Shown one piece after another: positions 1-10,069 of a DNA stretch of 64,000 nucleotides. The notes under the pieces were generated by a model, which was given only the letters and a program-made list of their open reading frames with translations, had not been told where the DNA came from and searched no databases. Made by a program: the position numbers and the translations under genes. Each line of letters begins with the position of its first letter. The stretch's first letter is position 1. The DNA is from Archegozetes longisetosus (taxonomy: Eukaryota > Arthropoda > Arachnida > Sarcoptiformes > Trhypochthoniidae), in assembly GCA_018873245.2 (NCBI GenBank), contig JAEMBT020000001.1, positions 16,584,220-16,648,219 of the forward strand, read 5' to 3'.

Positions 1-107
1 TGTAAAGGAGGACATTATATTGTCCTCCTCTGACCCCCGGGAGGACAGAGAACAAAATTTGTCAAAAGAGGACTGTCCTCCCTAAAGGGGGACATGTGGT
101 CACTCTA
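1..107. mobile_element. Terminal fragment of a hAT-like MITE
   Basis: Only the right end is in the window. It is relatively GC-rich, with several gaggac/gtcctc inverted motifs, and ends in gtggtcactcta. The complement of that end (tagagtgaccac) matches the terminus tagggtgaccac of the complete element at 3313-3826, so the two belong to the same or a sister family. The next bases, tccacaat, would be the 8-bp target duplication; the partner lies outside the window. Confidence 0.6.
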
Positions 108-401
108 TCCACAATAGACTCATAGTTTCTTTAGAAAATGTATAGAAAGATTTGTAAAATATATACTAAATTTCATAGTTAAACTACGCATCTCGAGTAA
201 AATTAGTAACAGGTTTGAATAGGAGTATCTATACACCTTAGGCCTCTGTGTTGCCTTCAACACTAGTTTGGAATGTTGCAAAACAATAAAATTAATATTT
301 TATTTGATTGAAAGTATAGAAAAGTCAATAGTTATTGATATTAATTGTTTAACATAAAATTCTTAAATATACTGAATCTGTATAAATACAACTCAATTCT
401 T

Positions 402-1502
402 TCAATTAAGAACTTGCGGAGTTGTTTGAATAAGAATTACTGAATGTGTGATAACTATTGATTCAAATAGAAGAATAGACGACATGCGGATTCTGTGAAA
501 TCCAAATGCTGTGAATCCAATTTTGTTAATTTCATTACTTAACAGCTGTAAAATATTCATGTTAAATAAACTCTTTGTTTGTTGATCTGTTTGAATTGAA
601 GACTTAGCAATCGAAATTTTCAATGAATCATATACCCTTTCCATTGATTTGGGTATTATTTCACAGAAATAACATAGTAATATCAATAATGATGAGTTCG
701 AAAGCATTGCAGGAATCGAATGGGCATAACTTGCTTTGAAATCAATAGCTATTAAACAAATTGACTCGATTTGAACTAAAATAGTTATTGCAATTAGGAT
801 GAATATTGAGGGTGATAAGAGAGAATCAATTTGCTTAATGTGATAATCTATTTCACAAAATTTATTATGAATTTTTGATAAACTAATTTGTTTGGAGCCA
901 TGTTTAGTGATATTTTGGAGAAAGGCTGAAATTATTTTGCTTTTGTAACCAATAAGAGCAACAGGAAACATTTGAGATCCATGCAAAAATAAATACAATA
1001 AGTAGGGTGATATTAGACCTGACTCCAAATTCATTCCATATTTAATGAAAATAAGTATCCAATAAAGAATCCAAGAAAATATTAATTGAAATAAGTTAAT
1101 AGCAGTTATTATTATACCAGTTTTTCTTTCATTGACATGAACATGAATGTTGAGAATCAGATCCAAATTAGAGATTGATCTCAAAATCTGTTTACCGTTT
1201 CTAAGTTGAATCAAGACCAATACAAATGTCAATAAGTGGTAAGATGTAGACGAAATAACTCCAATTATTCTTATGCCAAATGATCTGGTAGAATAAATAA
1301 TAAAATTATTAACCATTCGAGCTCTTACTTCATGGAAATAGACATCGACTAAAGAACAAATTAACAGCAATATATTCCAAGAAATAGTTATTATTTTTAA
1401 AGATGATCGCATACTTTTCCCATCTAAATCATAACCACCATAAGAAATGCCTAATATTTTGTGAAAATTAATCAAAAATTTGAGGCCTTGTTTTCTATCC
1501 AT
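402..1502 (-). CDS. Gustatory-receptor-like 7TM chemoreceptor (Gr copy 1)
   Basis: Intact, intronless ORF of 366 residues, the usual length of insect/mite Gr proteins. Hydrophobic segments spread along the chain are consistent with seven membrane helices. The C-terminal segment GFTAFGFHRIRMSSILLFES followed by a helix ending in VILIQT occupies the place of the conserved TM7 motif of the 7tm_7/Gr family. The N-terminus (MDRKQGLKFLINFHK) is nearly the same in the copies at 46055-47155, 53276-54370 and 54899-55999. By family knowledge, Gr proteins are ligand-gated cation channels in chemosensory neurons; the ligand cannot be read from sequence. The start is the first Met and is shared by position with the paralogues. 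No stop or frameshift is seen. Confidence 0.85.
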   Translation of the reverse strand: MDRKQGLKFLINFHKILGISYGGYDLDGKSMRSSLKIITISWNILLLICSLVDVYFHEVRARMVNNFIIYSTRSFGIRIIGVISSTSYHLLTFVLVLIQLRNGKQILRSISNLDLILNIHVHVNERKTGIIITAINLFQLIFSWILYWILIFIKYGMNLESGLISPYLLYLFLHGSQMFPVALIGYKSKIISAFLQNITKHGSKQISLSKIHNKFCEIDYHIKQIDSLLSPSIFILIAITILVQIESICLIAIDFKASYAHSIPAMLSNSSLLILLCYFCEIIPKSMERVYDSLKISIAKSSIQTDQQTKSLFNMNILQLLSNEINKIGFTAFGFHRIRMSSILLFESIVITHSVILIQTTPQVLN

Positions 1503-1846
1503 TAGTAAATTGAGAACCTGAATTTAGAGACATAAAAAGCTTTTGCGTAAACGATATATTAATTCTAGTGAAATATCAGTATTTAACATTGAAAATGTCG
1601 GAAAGTTAGAATCAATAACGTATCGAAAATCGACAATTTCAATGTTAAATCCTGATACATTTAGCTATTACAGGTAATACTTAATTTGTAAAGTGCTTTT
1701 ACAGTGTATTACTTGTTTGTTTATGCAAATAACACTATTTGATTGAATCTACTTTAATGTTCTCCTACAGCAAATTCAAATAAAAATTGCTCAATAAATA
1801 AGAAAGTGTCTAACATTTCCTATTTATGCTGATTTCTATAGTCATA

Positions 1847-2285
1847 CAGTAAAACTTCGTTATTTTAAACCCGCTTTTGCTAAAAAATTCTGTTCAAAAT
1901 AGCGAGTTTTCAAAATAGTCGGTACATTGAAAAGGTTTTAACAGCTCAAAATAAAGGTTTTGCTCAAAACGCAATATTCGAATGACCAACACTAAGATTT
2001 TATTTAGATTGGTGTTCAGGTTTGAGGCTCGTCTACGAATCTCTGGAACTTGAACTGCTCAGCAGTACTAATAATGATGATTTTTTGTGAAAATTTGATG
2101 TGTTATTATATCTTGAAGCTATTTGACAGATATTTCAAAATAAAGAGGTACACAATAATATAAACGGATGTTCAAATTAGTTCAAAATAAGCGGTATTAT
2201 ATTAACATTAGTCCTTATGGAGGATTGACGGGACATTTTTAGAGGTTAAAAATAGATGGTGTTTCAAAATATAGAGTGTCTACTG
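1847..2285. mobile_element. pogo/Tigger-like MITE, TA target duplication
   Basis: Termini are cagtaaaac and its near-complement gtctactg, with a further shared TATTTTGAAAC-type stretch inside. TA dinucleotides flank both ends (1845-1846 and 2286-2287). The 439-bp element has no ORF of note. It lies in the upstream flank of Gr copy 1. The corresponding flanks of the Gr copies near 47400 and 56255 run straight through this position without the element, which supports the boundaries. Confidence 0.7.
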
Positions 2286-2359
2286 TATAAAATTTTTTAA
2301 TATGTAAATAATCATTTAACTCCTTATTAAATTTATTTTTGTAGATCTTTATTTTTCCC

Positions 2360-2820
2360 CGATTAACACTTATTACCCAAAACTGAACTATTAACTATGT
2401 TTTTAAGTTTCGTTGAAATTCTAATGTGACCAAAGGTTTTTTTATATCAAAATTATAGAATGAGAGATTACGATAGATTCAATCATAAGTACCGAATGCA
2501 TACAAATTCTACACATCGCACAGACTGTGAAATCAATTTTCTTCCGATAATTCAAAATATGTAGGATTTTTATATTATATAAATCTATTATCAGATTCCG
2601 ATTGTGAACTGAGCCATTAATATTATAATCTCTAATTGAGTCATAAGTTTCATTTTCATTAATTTGGGTATAATTTAGTAAACATAATAAGGGTTGACAA
2701 GAATAAGATAAATATTTAAAAATGTTTTAAAACATTCTAAGCTATTTCGATACCATTTTACACTATTCAAATTGCATATTAATGATTAACTTTAATTCAA
2801 TCGTCGAAAAATGTTATTTT
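2360..2820. repeat. Duplicated Gr upstream flank
   Basis: Non-coding sequence containing gagagattacgatagattca, repeated in the same orientation at about 47490-47940 and partly at 56330-56580, each time upstream of a minus-strand Gr gene. It marks the extent of the duplicated Gr units. No ORF or regulatory motif can be named. Confidence 0.75.
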
Positions 2821-2883
2821 GTCTAAAAATTGACTGACATGTGAGGATTTTGATCTCACTTATCTACATTTTACTTATCACAT

Positions 2884-3074
2884 AAAGAATTAATCTTTAC
2901 TCACAATAACCAGCATCATCTTTAATTGTTCCTCTAATTTAATTCTTTTATCTTATAACTCAATTCCTTCATTAATTATCTTTATGACTTCATAGTTTCT
3001 GATACTTCTATATAAGATTCTTTTCTACCCTTCTAATAGATTATAAAACATATCTGCTATTTCGTCTTGAAAAG
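2884..3074 (-). pseudogene. Decayed coding fragment, coiled-coil-like
   Basis: Reading the minus strand gives a Lys/Glu/Leu-rich chain (for example DMFYNLLEG, then INEGIEL, then DKRIKLEEQLK) broken by stop codons. The inverted partner at 49067-49270 shows related peptides (DKLYDLLEGNKRLK, ELKDKRTKELEK), also broken. Two decayed copies that still share amphipathic heptad-like peptides suggest an old coding exon. The family is not recognised. Confidence 0.4.
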
Positions 3075-3312
3075 TTTATATATGTTTATCTTTTTCAAAA
3101 TTTTTCCTGATTATTTGTATACCTATTGCAAGCTTCACGACGCATTTCACCATCATTTTATAAGACGTTAATAAATGAAATTAGTGTTAGTAAGATTAAA
3201 AAAGCGTTATCGTTATAAAATTGAATTGCCATTAAATTGCTTTTACAAAAGTAAAACTGTAGATGGTTTGCATTGTACCAATAAAAGTTGCAAAAATGAT
3301 AAGTATTATAAG

Positions 3313-3826
3313 TAGGGTGACCACCTCTGGCTTGACTTATGACGGGACAAAAATATCAAAGGGGGGAACCCTTACATTTTTAAAAAGAAAAATGCCTCAT
3401 TTATTAGTCATTACAAATATTTAGGTGTTAAAAAAAATACTTTCTAATATTAAAACATTGAAAATTATTAGCCATAGTTGATTTCAAAAGTATATTTTTT
3501 CTTGGAAATGGTATCTTTCAAAAGTTATTCAAAGTAAGAAATACTGGTTTATATCAGGTATGTCAAGGCAGAAAAGATTAATTCAATAACTTTCGATTTT
3601 AAACCACAGATGCTCAAAACATTGAACTGGATTTCTTAATCCTTTATCATTTGTAAAATAAATTCAATGTTTGAGAAATATTTTCTAAGCATGCTTTTCA
3701 AAATGAAAATTGAAAAACGGGACAACTAATTGTCCCGTCGAGAGGTTATGGTCTGACGGGATTTCTGTCTTTTATCTTTGAACAGATGGGACTGTCCCGT
3801 CAAAAACGGGACGGGTGGTTATCCTA
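3313..3826. mobile_element. hAT-like MITE with perfect 8-bp target duplication
   Basis: Terminal inverted repeats begin tagggtgaccacc and end ggtggttatccta, and both ends carry gacgggac/gtcccgtc motifs. The element is flanked by identical attataag copies at 3305-3312 and 3827-3834. The inverted duplicate of this region near 48831-48838 carries a single copy of the target and no insert. It has no coding capacity, and its termini match the fragment at 1-107. Confidence 0.9.
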
Positions 3827-4240
3827 ATTATAAGAGAAATAAAGATAAGCTATTTCCAAAAATATAATGTAATTGCGGTTAAGCTTTATAAATATTTACT
3901 TTAAAAGCATCAACAAAAAATATTCATAAAATCAACTGCAAAGCTTAACACCAATGGTATTAAAATCGAAACGTTAGAGATGAGATATAGTATGCAAGGT
4001 TTCTTAACGAGTTTCATCATTATGGATTCTTTGGATGTTCTGTGTAATATTTAATTTTTCGAGATTAGATTATTATCACCAATACTGGAGCACCTCCTAC
4101 TCACTGGATATAATGTTATGAAAATGTAAAAATTATCAAAAATGTGCGACAGAGGAGTACCTTTTTCATGTTTTGTACTATTGTAAAGTAGGAGGAGGAG
4201 GAGGAGGAGGAGTAGGAGTGTTCCAGTATTAATGCTAATA

Positions 4241-5039
4241 ATCTGCTAATATGAATATTGTCACTTTTCTTCAAACTTTTTGGAGTTAAATTTATGAATA
4301 ATACCATAAATTTAATATCTACTACTTGACATAATCTTACCAAAATAACGTACTATGATATTATGTGAATTATATGAATATAAAATAGACATAAAGTTAT
4401 GCATCAAAAGCATTTATGTTTGAAAAGTTTCAATGACTATTTTATTTGGCTGTAAACTATATGGATGTAATAATAGTAATCCCCTCGGTATTAGTCACTC
4501 GCCTGCCAGAATTCTGGTAATCGAATAACCCATTTTGCAATATAAAACATGGATATTTAGCGTTTTCCTAATAAGAGAGTCCTATAAAGATAGTTTAAGG
4601 TATCGCTCGAACTGTCTTAATGAGACCTTTAAAATAATTTTTCACTTTAGAGTCGATTAATAAAGCACATTTTTAAAGCTTATAAAACTTATCTCTCAAA
4701 GGAGAGGGGCGGAGACTGAGACCCCTTAATAATTTTATAATTCATTCCGAGTCAGTCGGAGTAGTATCAATGTTTATACTACCTGTGCTGTTGCCAGATT
4801 AGATCTCTCTCAATCCTTGAGAAAATCATGAAAAGAAATTTTTCAAAAAATTAAGAGAGATTTTATTGATATATTAATGAAAAAATATTTTTTTGACAGG
4901 GTATCTGATATGAATTGAATAATCTAATAAAAGTACAAATTTTAAGTTTTTTAAACGATAAATTGTTTTAAATTTTATAATTTTACTTGATTTTGATGCT
5001 AATAGTAACTGATAGTTTGTTTTGATGTACTCAGCTAAT
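4241..5039. other. No gene seen
   Basis: AT-rich sequence with scattered stops in all frames. A (GGA)n tract at about 4191-4211 lies just before it. I see no recognisable element boundary. Confidence 0.5.
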
Positions 5040-6740
5040 TAACAGCATGACAAATTGAAGTTGATTTTATTGCAAAGATCAGATCAACGTTCAATTTAAT
5101 TTCTTTAGTAAGATCTAAGGATTTCCATTATGCTGAGTACTCGTTCAACGAAAGTATTTGATACGGGGTAGCGAAAGCAGATTTAATAATTCTTAAATTC
5201 TGTAGTTTACCGTTATTAACAGAGTTTGATAGTTTCTAAGCTTTTATCACTTGAGTCAAGTTTTTGAGTATATCATTCAATAGGAAGTGTTCATCAAATA
5301 ACTTTTATCGACATTAAGATTAAAATAATTGATAATTTCGATGATTTAATTATAATCCAAAGGATTTTCGAGATTTAGAACAGTAAATGACTTATAAATG
5401 GATTTATTAAAATCGAATCATGACTACAAATATTTAATAGCTTTTTTGTATGTTGGCAACAAATTGATATCAGTTTTTTTCTTTTGTTAAGTGCAAAAAG
5501 TTGTTTTTCATTCAAGTCACTTCCGAAAACTTGCAATCAGTTCTATTATTCAATTTTCCTCTTAATTTTGTCACTACGTTATGAAGTTAAGTAAGATTTA
5601 TGAATCTTTTTTGAAATAAGTATTGTTTCATTAAAAAGTCTCATAATTCGAAATGAAAGTCAAAATAAATTTCTGATTTTGATATCGAATGTTATGATTT
5701 TTCCTAAATGAAATTGAAAATAACTCCTGAAAATTCTTGATCTATATCAATGAAATAAGATTTAGTCTCATTTAGATTTGCAATTAATCTTTTAACTCCT
5801 TCAAATAGAGTTAACCAACGATTTGGTATGTATTTATCAATTTTTCTAAAAGTATTGTCTGTGAACTGATAGCATGATTTTAAACTTTCGAATCTTTTGG
5901 AAGAAACAGAGAAGTTATAGATTTCGATTACTAGATATGTGCATCGAGTGGATATCTAATTAAACTGTGATTTGCCGCATTTTGGAGAACATAACAAATA
6001 CAATTAGCTTTAAGAATCTTATTATTATCATTCAATAATTTAGTGAAAACTGATTGACATTTTCCATAGTAGACTGAAAAGTTATGGCAAATATTAAGAT
6101 TGTTATTTCCGAGCCTTGTTTTCAAATTTTCAAAAACCGCATCACTTGTTTCGCCTACGTCTTCATAAATGTCCAAAATAAAAATTTGAATTTTTTTTTA
6201 AATACAAAAACATTGGATATCAATTGAAAACATTTTTTATTCCCTTTATTGGAAACGTCAGAAGAGAAAAAATTTTTGATTAGGATTTAATAACTTTTTC
6301 GCATGGTTTTCGATCGAAAAGGGACACAATGTTTTCAACAATCGTCGTGGATTTGGTCCGATCACAACTTAAATTTTTGCAAGTAACTGAATCAGTGAAT
6401 AACTTTTGGGACAGTTTTATTACTATATTCAGCAGATATGTAACTGTGATCGTGCGAGATGGAGTGATTATATTAGTGAAAATTCTACTGTAGTCATTTT
6501 TCTTCTCTAGAATTCTTTTTGAGCATTAATCTTCGATCAGATTGTTTTTGTTAATCAAATTAATACTTTTCTCGTGTTTATGGCTATTTGAATGAATTCC
6601 GATAGCATCAAAACCTTAGTAATTGATGGAAAAGTTGATCTTACAATAAGAACAGAGCGCAGGATAATCGTCGAGTTTCTGGATACATTCTTTACATAAG
6701 CTGTTTTTAAGCCATTAATTTTTGATAGTAACAAAATAAA
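5040..6740 (-). pseudogene. Decayed hAT-family transposase
   Basis: Fragments in coding order on the minus strand. Near 6740-6560 is a zinc-finger-like stretch (ALCSYCKINFSI followed by spaced His). At 6176-5931 an open 81-residue piece contains CYVLQNAANHSL, resembling the catalytic-region CxxH/N motif of hAT transposases. Near 5170-5110 is VSNTFVERVLSIM, the signature of the hAT C-terminal dimerisation domain. Stops and frameshifts separate the pieces. Related C-terminal relics occur at 19380-19605 and 50915-51040. Terminal repeats could not be located. Confidence 0.65.
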
Positions 6741-6780
6741 TATTTTTAATACTGGTGAATTTTCATTTATTCCTTATTGT

Positions 6781-6838
6781 TATAATAATAATAATAATAA
6801 TAACAACAACAACAATAATAATAATAATAATAATAATA

Positions 6839-6873
<35 letters not shown>

Positions 6874-7008
6874 TACTACTATTATTATTATTATTATTAC
6901 TACTACTATTATTATTATTATTATTACTACTACTATTATTATTATTATTATTACTACTACTATTATTATTATTATTATTACTACTACTATTATTATTATT
7001 ATTATAAT

Positions 7009-7084
<76 letters not shown>

Positions 7085-7085
7085 G
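6781..7085. repeat. Compound TAA/TTA/TAC trinucleotide microsatellite
   Basis: About 300 bp of trinucleotide repeats. (TAA)n with (CAA)n at the left passes into (TTA)n interrupted by at least five regularly spaced (CTA)3-4 blocks, then a long (CTA)n run, then (TTA)n. The higher-order alternation (TTA)5-6(CTA)3 suggests amplification of a compound unit of roughly 27-30 bp. An ORF through it encodes only Ile/Thr and is an artefact. Confidence 0.95.
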
Positions 7086-7503
7086 GGAATTTAAAAATAT
7101 TAAAATTAATCTAGCAATCAATAGCAATATTAATGATCAATAATTGCACTTATTTACAAATATAAGTAACTACTTTATTAAAATATCCATGAATTAGTTT
7201 GACCCACTTTATTAAACATGAATTCTACCTTTATTGATTTTATAATTCCATTTAAAATATTGATTACACGAGTTATAATCGGGTATGATTTGAAGTTTGA
7301 AAAGTGAAATACTCTCTTATTATTAATAAATACCTTTATTTCACAAGTTATTAAAGATTTACATATTTATAGATTGAAAGAAGGCATGATTTTGACTCTA
7401 ATTTAAGACTATTTCTTGATTTTTTTTCACAAAGCATGAAACCGAAAATAACATCTATAATAGTGTATGTATTTGCATGAGAGAACTATTAGATTAGATG
7501 AGA
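7086..7503. other. No gene seen
   Basis: AT-rich spacer between the microsatellite and the next transposon. No feature is recognised. Confidence 0.5.
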
Positions 7504-7511
7504 GCAAAAGA

Positions 7512-8204
7512 GGTTATCATATATGAAGCGGGGACCTGAGAGCAACTTTGTCAAAACAGACTCATTTACTTTTAGCTTTTACAACGACCCCTAATCTCTG
7601 ACCCTTATTGACTCCCATTGACTCCCATTGATTACCATTGATCTTTAAAAACTTTCACTAACTTTGAGTTTTGTATCTAAAAATAAGAAATATACTACCT
7701 CTGTTTACTAATTTCCTCTATATAATCCATTGAACCTTTAACACCTACGACACCTGTAACACCTGTAGCCTACTTCTTTAGATTTCACCACCAGTAGTGC
7801 CATTAGCACCAGAACCATCACACCACAAGCACTATCATTATCATCACTATTATCGCGACATTGTCATTCTCTTTAATTTTATAATAATAATATTTTTTAT
7901 TTATTATTTACTTAATATTAATATTATTAATTGTTAATTATTATAATTAATAATATTAATAATATCAATATTAAATAAGCAATAGATAAAATAATAATAA
8001 TATTATTATTATTACTTTTCCTATTTCTAACCATGGATCTAATCTTCATATTTTAAATTTTAAAATATAAATATTTTTAAATAATTGATAACACGTATAT
8101 TTGAATGTAGATACGATAAGGGGGCGTTAATAAACAAATGACTCCATAAGGAGTCAATAGTTCGTAATGAGTCAATGAGAGTCCCTGCTTCATATATGAT
8201 AACC
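7512..8204. mobile_element. Non-autonomous DNA transposon, perfect 8-bp target duplication
   Basis: Terminal inverted repeats of about 24 bp (ggttatcatatatgaagc and its complement) are flanked by identical gcaaaaga copies at 7504-7511 and 8205-8212. The interior holds ttgactcccattgactccc tandem motifs and AT-rich palindromes (about 7880-8010) but no ORF. The 8-bp duplication fits hAT or Merlin, and the superfamily is not settled by the termini. Confidence 0.85.
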
Positions 8205-8250
8205 GCAAAAGACATGATTCATATTTGAAGAAATTACAGTCATTCTAAAA

Positions 8251-8446
8251 TTGTGGAGCAAATGTAAACGTAGCCCGGTTATTACTTAGACAAGTTTTAA
8301 GATGTCTATTGGGTGGAAACTGTTAGTTATTTTATATCAAAGGGTTAGTCTTAGGTAGAAAATAATTAGCAGAGTTTGCGCTTAGTTGACATTTTAAGAC
8401 CTATCTAAATAATGTCCGGGTCACGTTTGCAATAATTGCTCCACAA
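8251..8446. mobile_element. Short palindromic MITE
   Basis: A 196-bp imperfect palindrome with termini ttgtggagca/tgctccacaa and pairing of cccggttatta with taatgtccggg further in. It has no coding capacity. No clear target duplication is seen, so the superfamily is open. Confidence 0.6.
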
Positions 8447-9034
8447 ATTAAATTGAATAGTTTAGTAAAGAAAATTAGAAATAAAATTTATTTTACATTT
8501 GAAAATTCTATCCCTTGAGATTCTTGTATTTTACCGAATCTTTAATTAAGAGTTGAGATCGTGTCTCATTCCCTGAGACTCAAGTAAATCCTTCATATCT
8601 GGTAATTGTGTTATGCCTGAAATAAATGTATGAAAAAGATAAAATATATACTTTCATGTATAGCGCTTAATGATGGCATTTATCGACTGTACTGCAGCCC
8701 TAGAAATACTCAAAATTAAAATCATTAATATTTCGATCATTACTTATAAATTTGTTTAGAAGATTTTTCACAGTGTAAAAGTATACTTAATGGACTATTA
8801 ATTTTTGTTAAATCTTACCTATTGATTCAAGTCATTGATAGTTAAAGTTGAGATTTAATAATTTCAAACGAGTCAATACTATGTAGGTTTTACGGTACAG
8901 TCGATTACCTGACAGTAATGCTTTACACATAAGTATATATCTCAATTTTTCAGACATTTGTTTCAGGAATAGTATCCCCAGCATACCGGCAATAGGTATA
9001 GAGCAAGCCTTACATTAAAGTGACATTTGATCAG
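8447..9034. other. No gene seen
   Basis: 3' flank of the channel locus; AT-rich, with no recognisable feature. Confidence 0.4.
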
Positions 9035-10069
9035 TCAGAATAAATTATCGACGAATTTTTGCAAATAAAGGTGAATTGTGTTTTTTATAGCAAGTTTTTG
9101 CAAGATTGAATAAATTTTGTTTTCATACGATAGTCGTTTGATTTTTCGATAAAACTTAATCATCAGTATAATTAAATCATAGATAGAAAGAGAAGATAAT
9201 CCAAACCATAAGCTTAATAATCCACCAAAATTATAGATCAATCCATTAATGTCTGTCTTCAAAGTTTCTGTATATCTCAAATGATTAGAACTGATCGGAA
9301 TTAAATTGAACCTTGTTGAGTTTAACATTTTATATGATCTACTGATGAAAGTAAACTGAATTGAATTGCATTCACGACCACACTTGGAATCACAATATTT
9401 TATACTTTCTGATAAGAAAGATTGATTGTTGACAAAATCTGATTTACAGATTTTGTAATTTTTCGTTATCAAGTGCTCTTCTAAATCGAGAAAAAAATCG
9501 AAATTTCTAGTTAAACATTTATATTCTCTGATAGAAACATCGATCAGGCAGTTGAATCGACAATATTCTGGCTCATGACTAGAGTAAATAATTTGATCGT
9601 TGGAATAAGAATCGCAGAAGTTTTTCCTTGTATTCAATGATTTTACTGAATACGAACTGAAAAATGAATTGGTGTTTGTTTCTCGATTGAAAGAGACTAT
9701 CTTTTGTTTGTACTGTGAGAACGAACCAATACAAATGATACCTGCTAATAAGTTTGTTGAAAATTCAAAACTGATTTTCTCTAAATTTTTTCCAATATCC
9801 ATATTGTGTAATAATTGTTTGAAACTGTCATTTAAATTACCAAAATAGAAATTTCCCAAATGAGTTACTGTTGAACTTAATTGTATGTGAGGCTCAGGAC
9901 ATGCAATTTTCTTATTTTGAATCTCAATTTCACACGATTTAAAAAAATCACCATAACTTGAGTAAAATTCGAATTCTTTAAATTTCCTCTCGTTCAATAT
10001 TTCAGAGAAGATATGATATAATTCTTCCTCTGATGTAATTCTGCGTACTGAGTAAATATTTTTTCTTTT
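9035..10069 (-). pseudogene. DEG/ENaC channel, main part of second subunit (frameshifted)
   Basis: The 320-residue open part (9035-9997) has a Cys-rich extracellular domain (CDSKCGRECNSI and other paired Cys) and a C-terminal helix GGLLSLWFGLSSLSIYDLI with the Gly-x-Ser selectivity-filter motif of the DEG/ENaC superfamily. The same frame extends upstream through NYSVRRITSEEELYHIF to about 10069, where it meets an A-rich run. The N-terminus and TM1 of this subunit lie in the other frame, at the end of the ORF at 10002-11498. A one-frame slip in the A-run is therefore the simplest explanation; assembly error is possible. By family knowledge these are Na+-permeable, amiloride-sensitive-type channels. 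Confidence 0.75.

Larger units (their letters stand above)
2830..4240. repeat. Inverted segmental duplicate (partner 48430-49310)
   Basis: Read on the opposite strand, this block aligns along most of its length with 48430-49310. Shared landmarks include the acatgt / tcacaaagaatta stretch near 2840-2890, the region around 3120-3160, the aaataaagataagc stretch near 3840, and the paired cacctcct / aggtgt ends near 4090 and 48570. The hAT MITE at 3313-3826 is the main extra segment. The block next to it (2360-2820) is duplicated in direct orientation, so the rearrangement is compound. Confidence 0.75.

Noticed and set aside
6755..7114. 119-codon ORF through the TTA/CTA repeat
   Set aside because: The product is almost only Ile and Thr and exists because the repeat has no stop in that frame.
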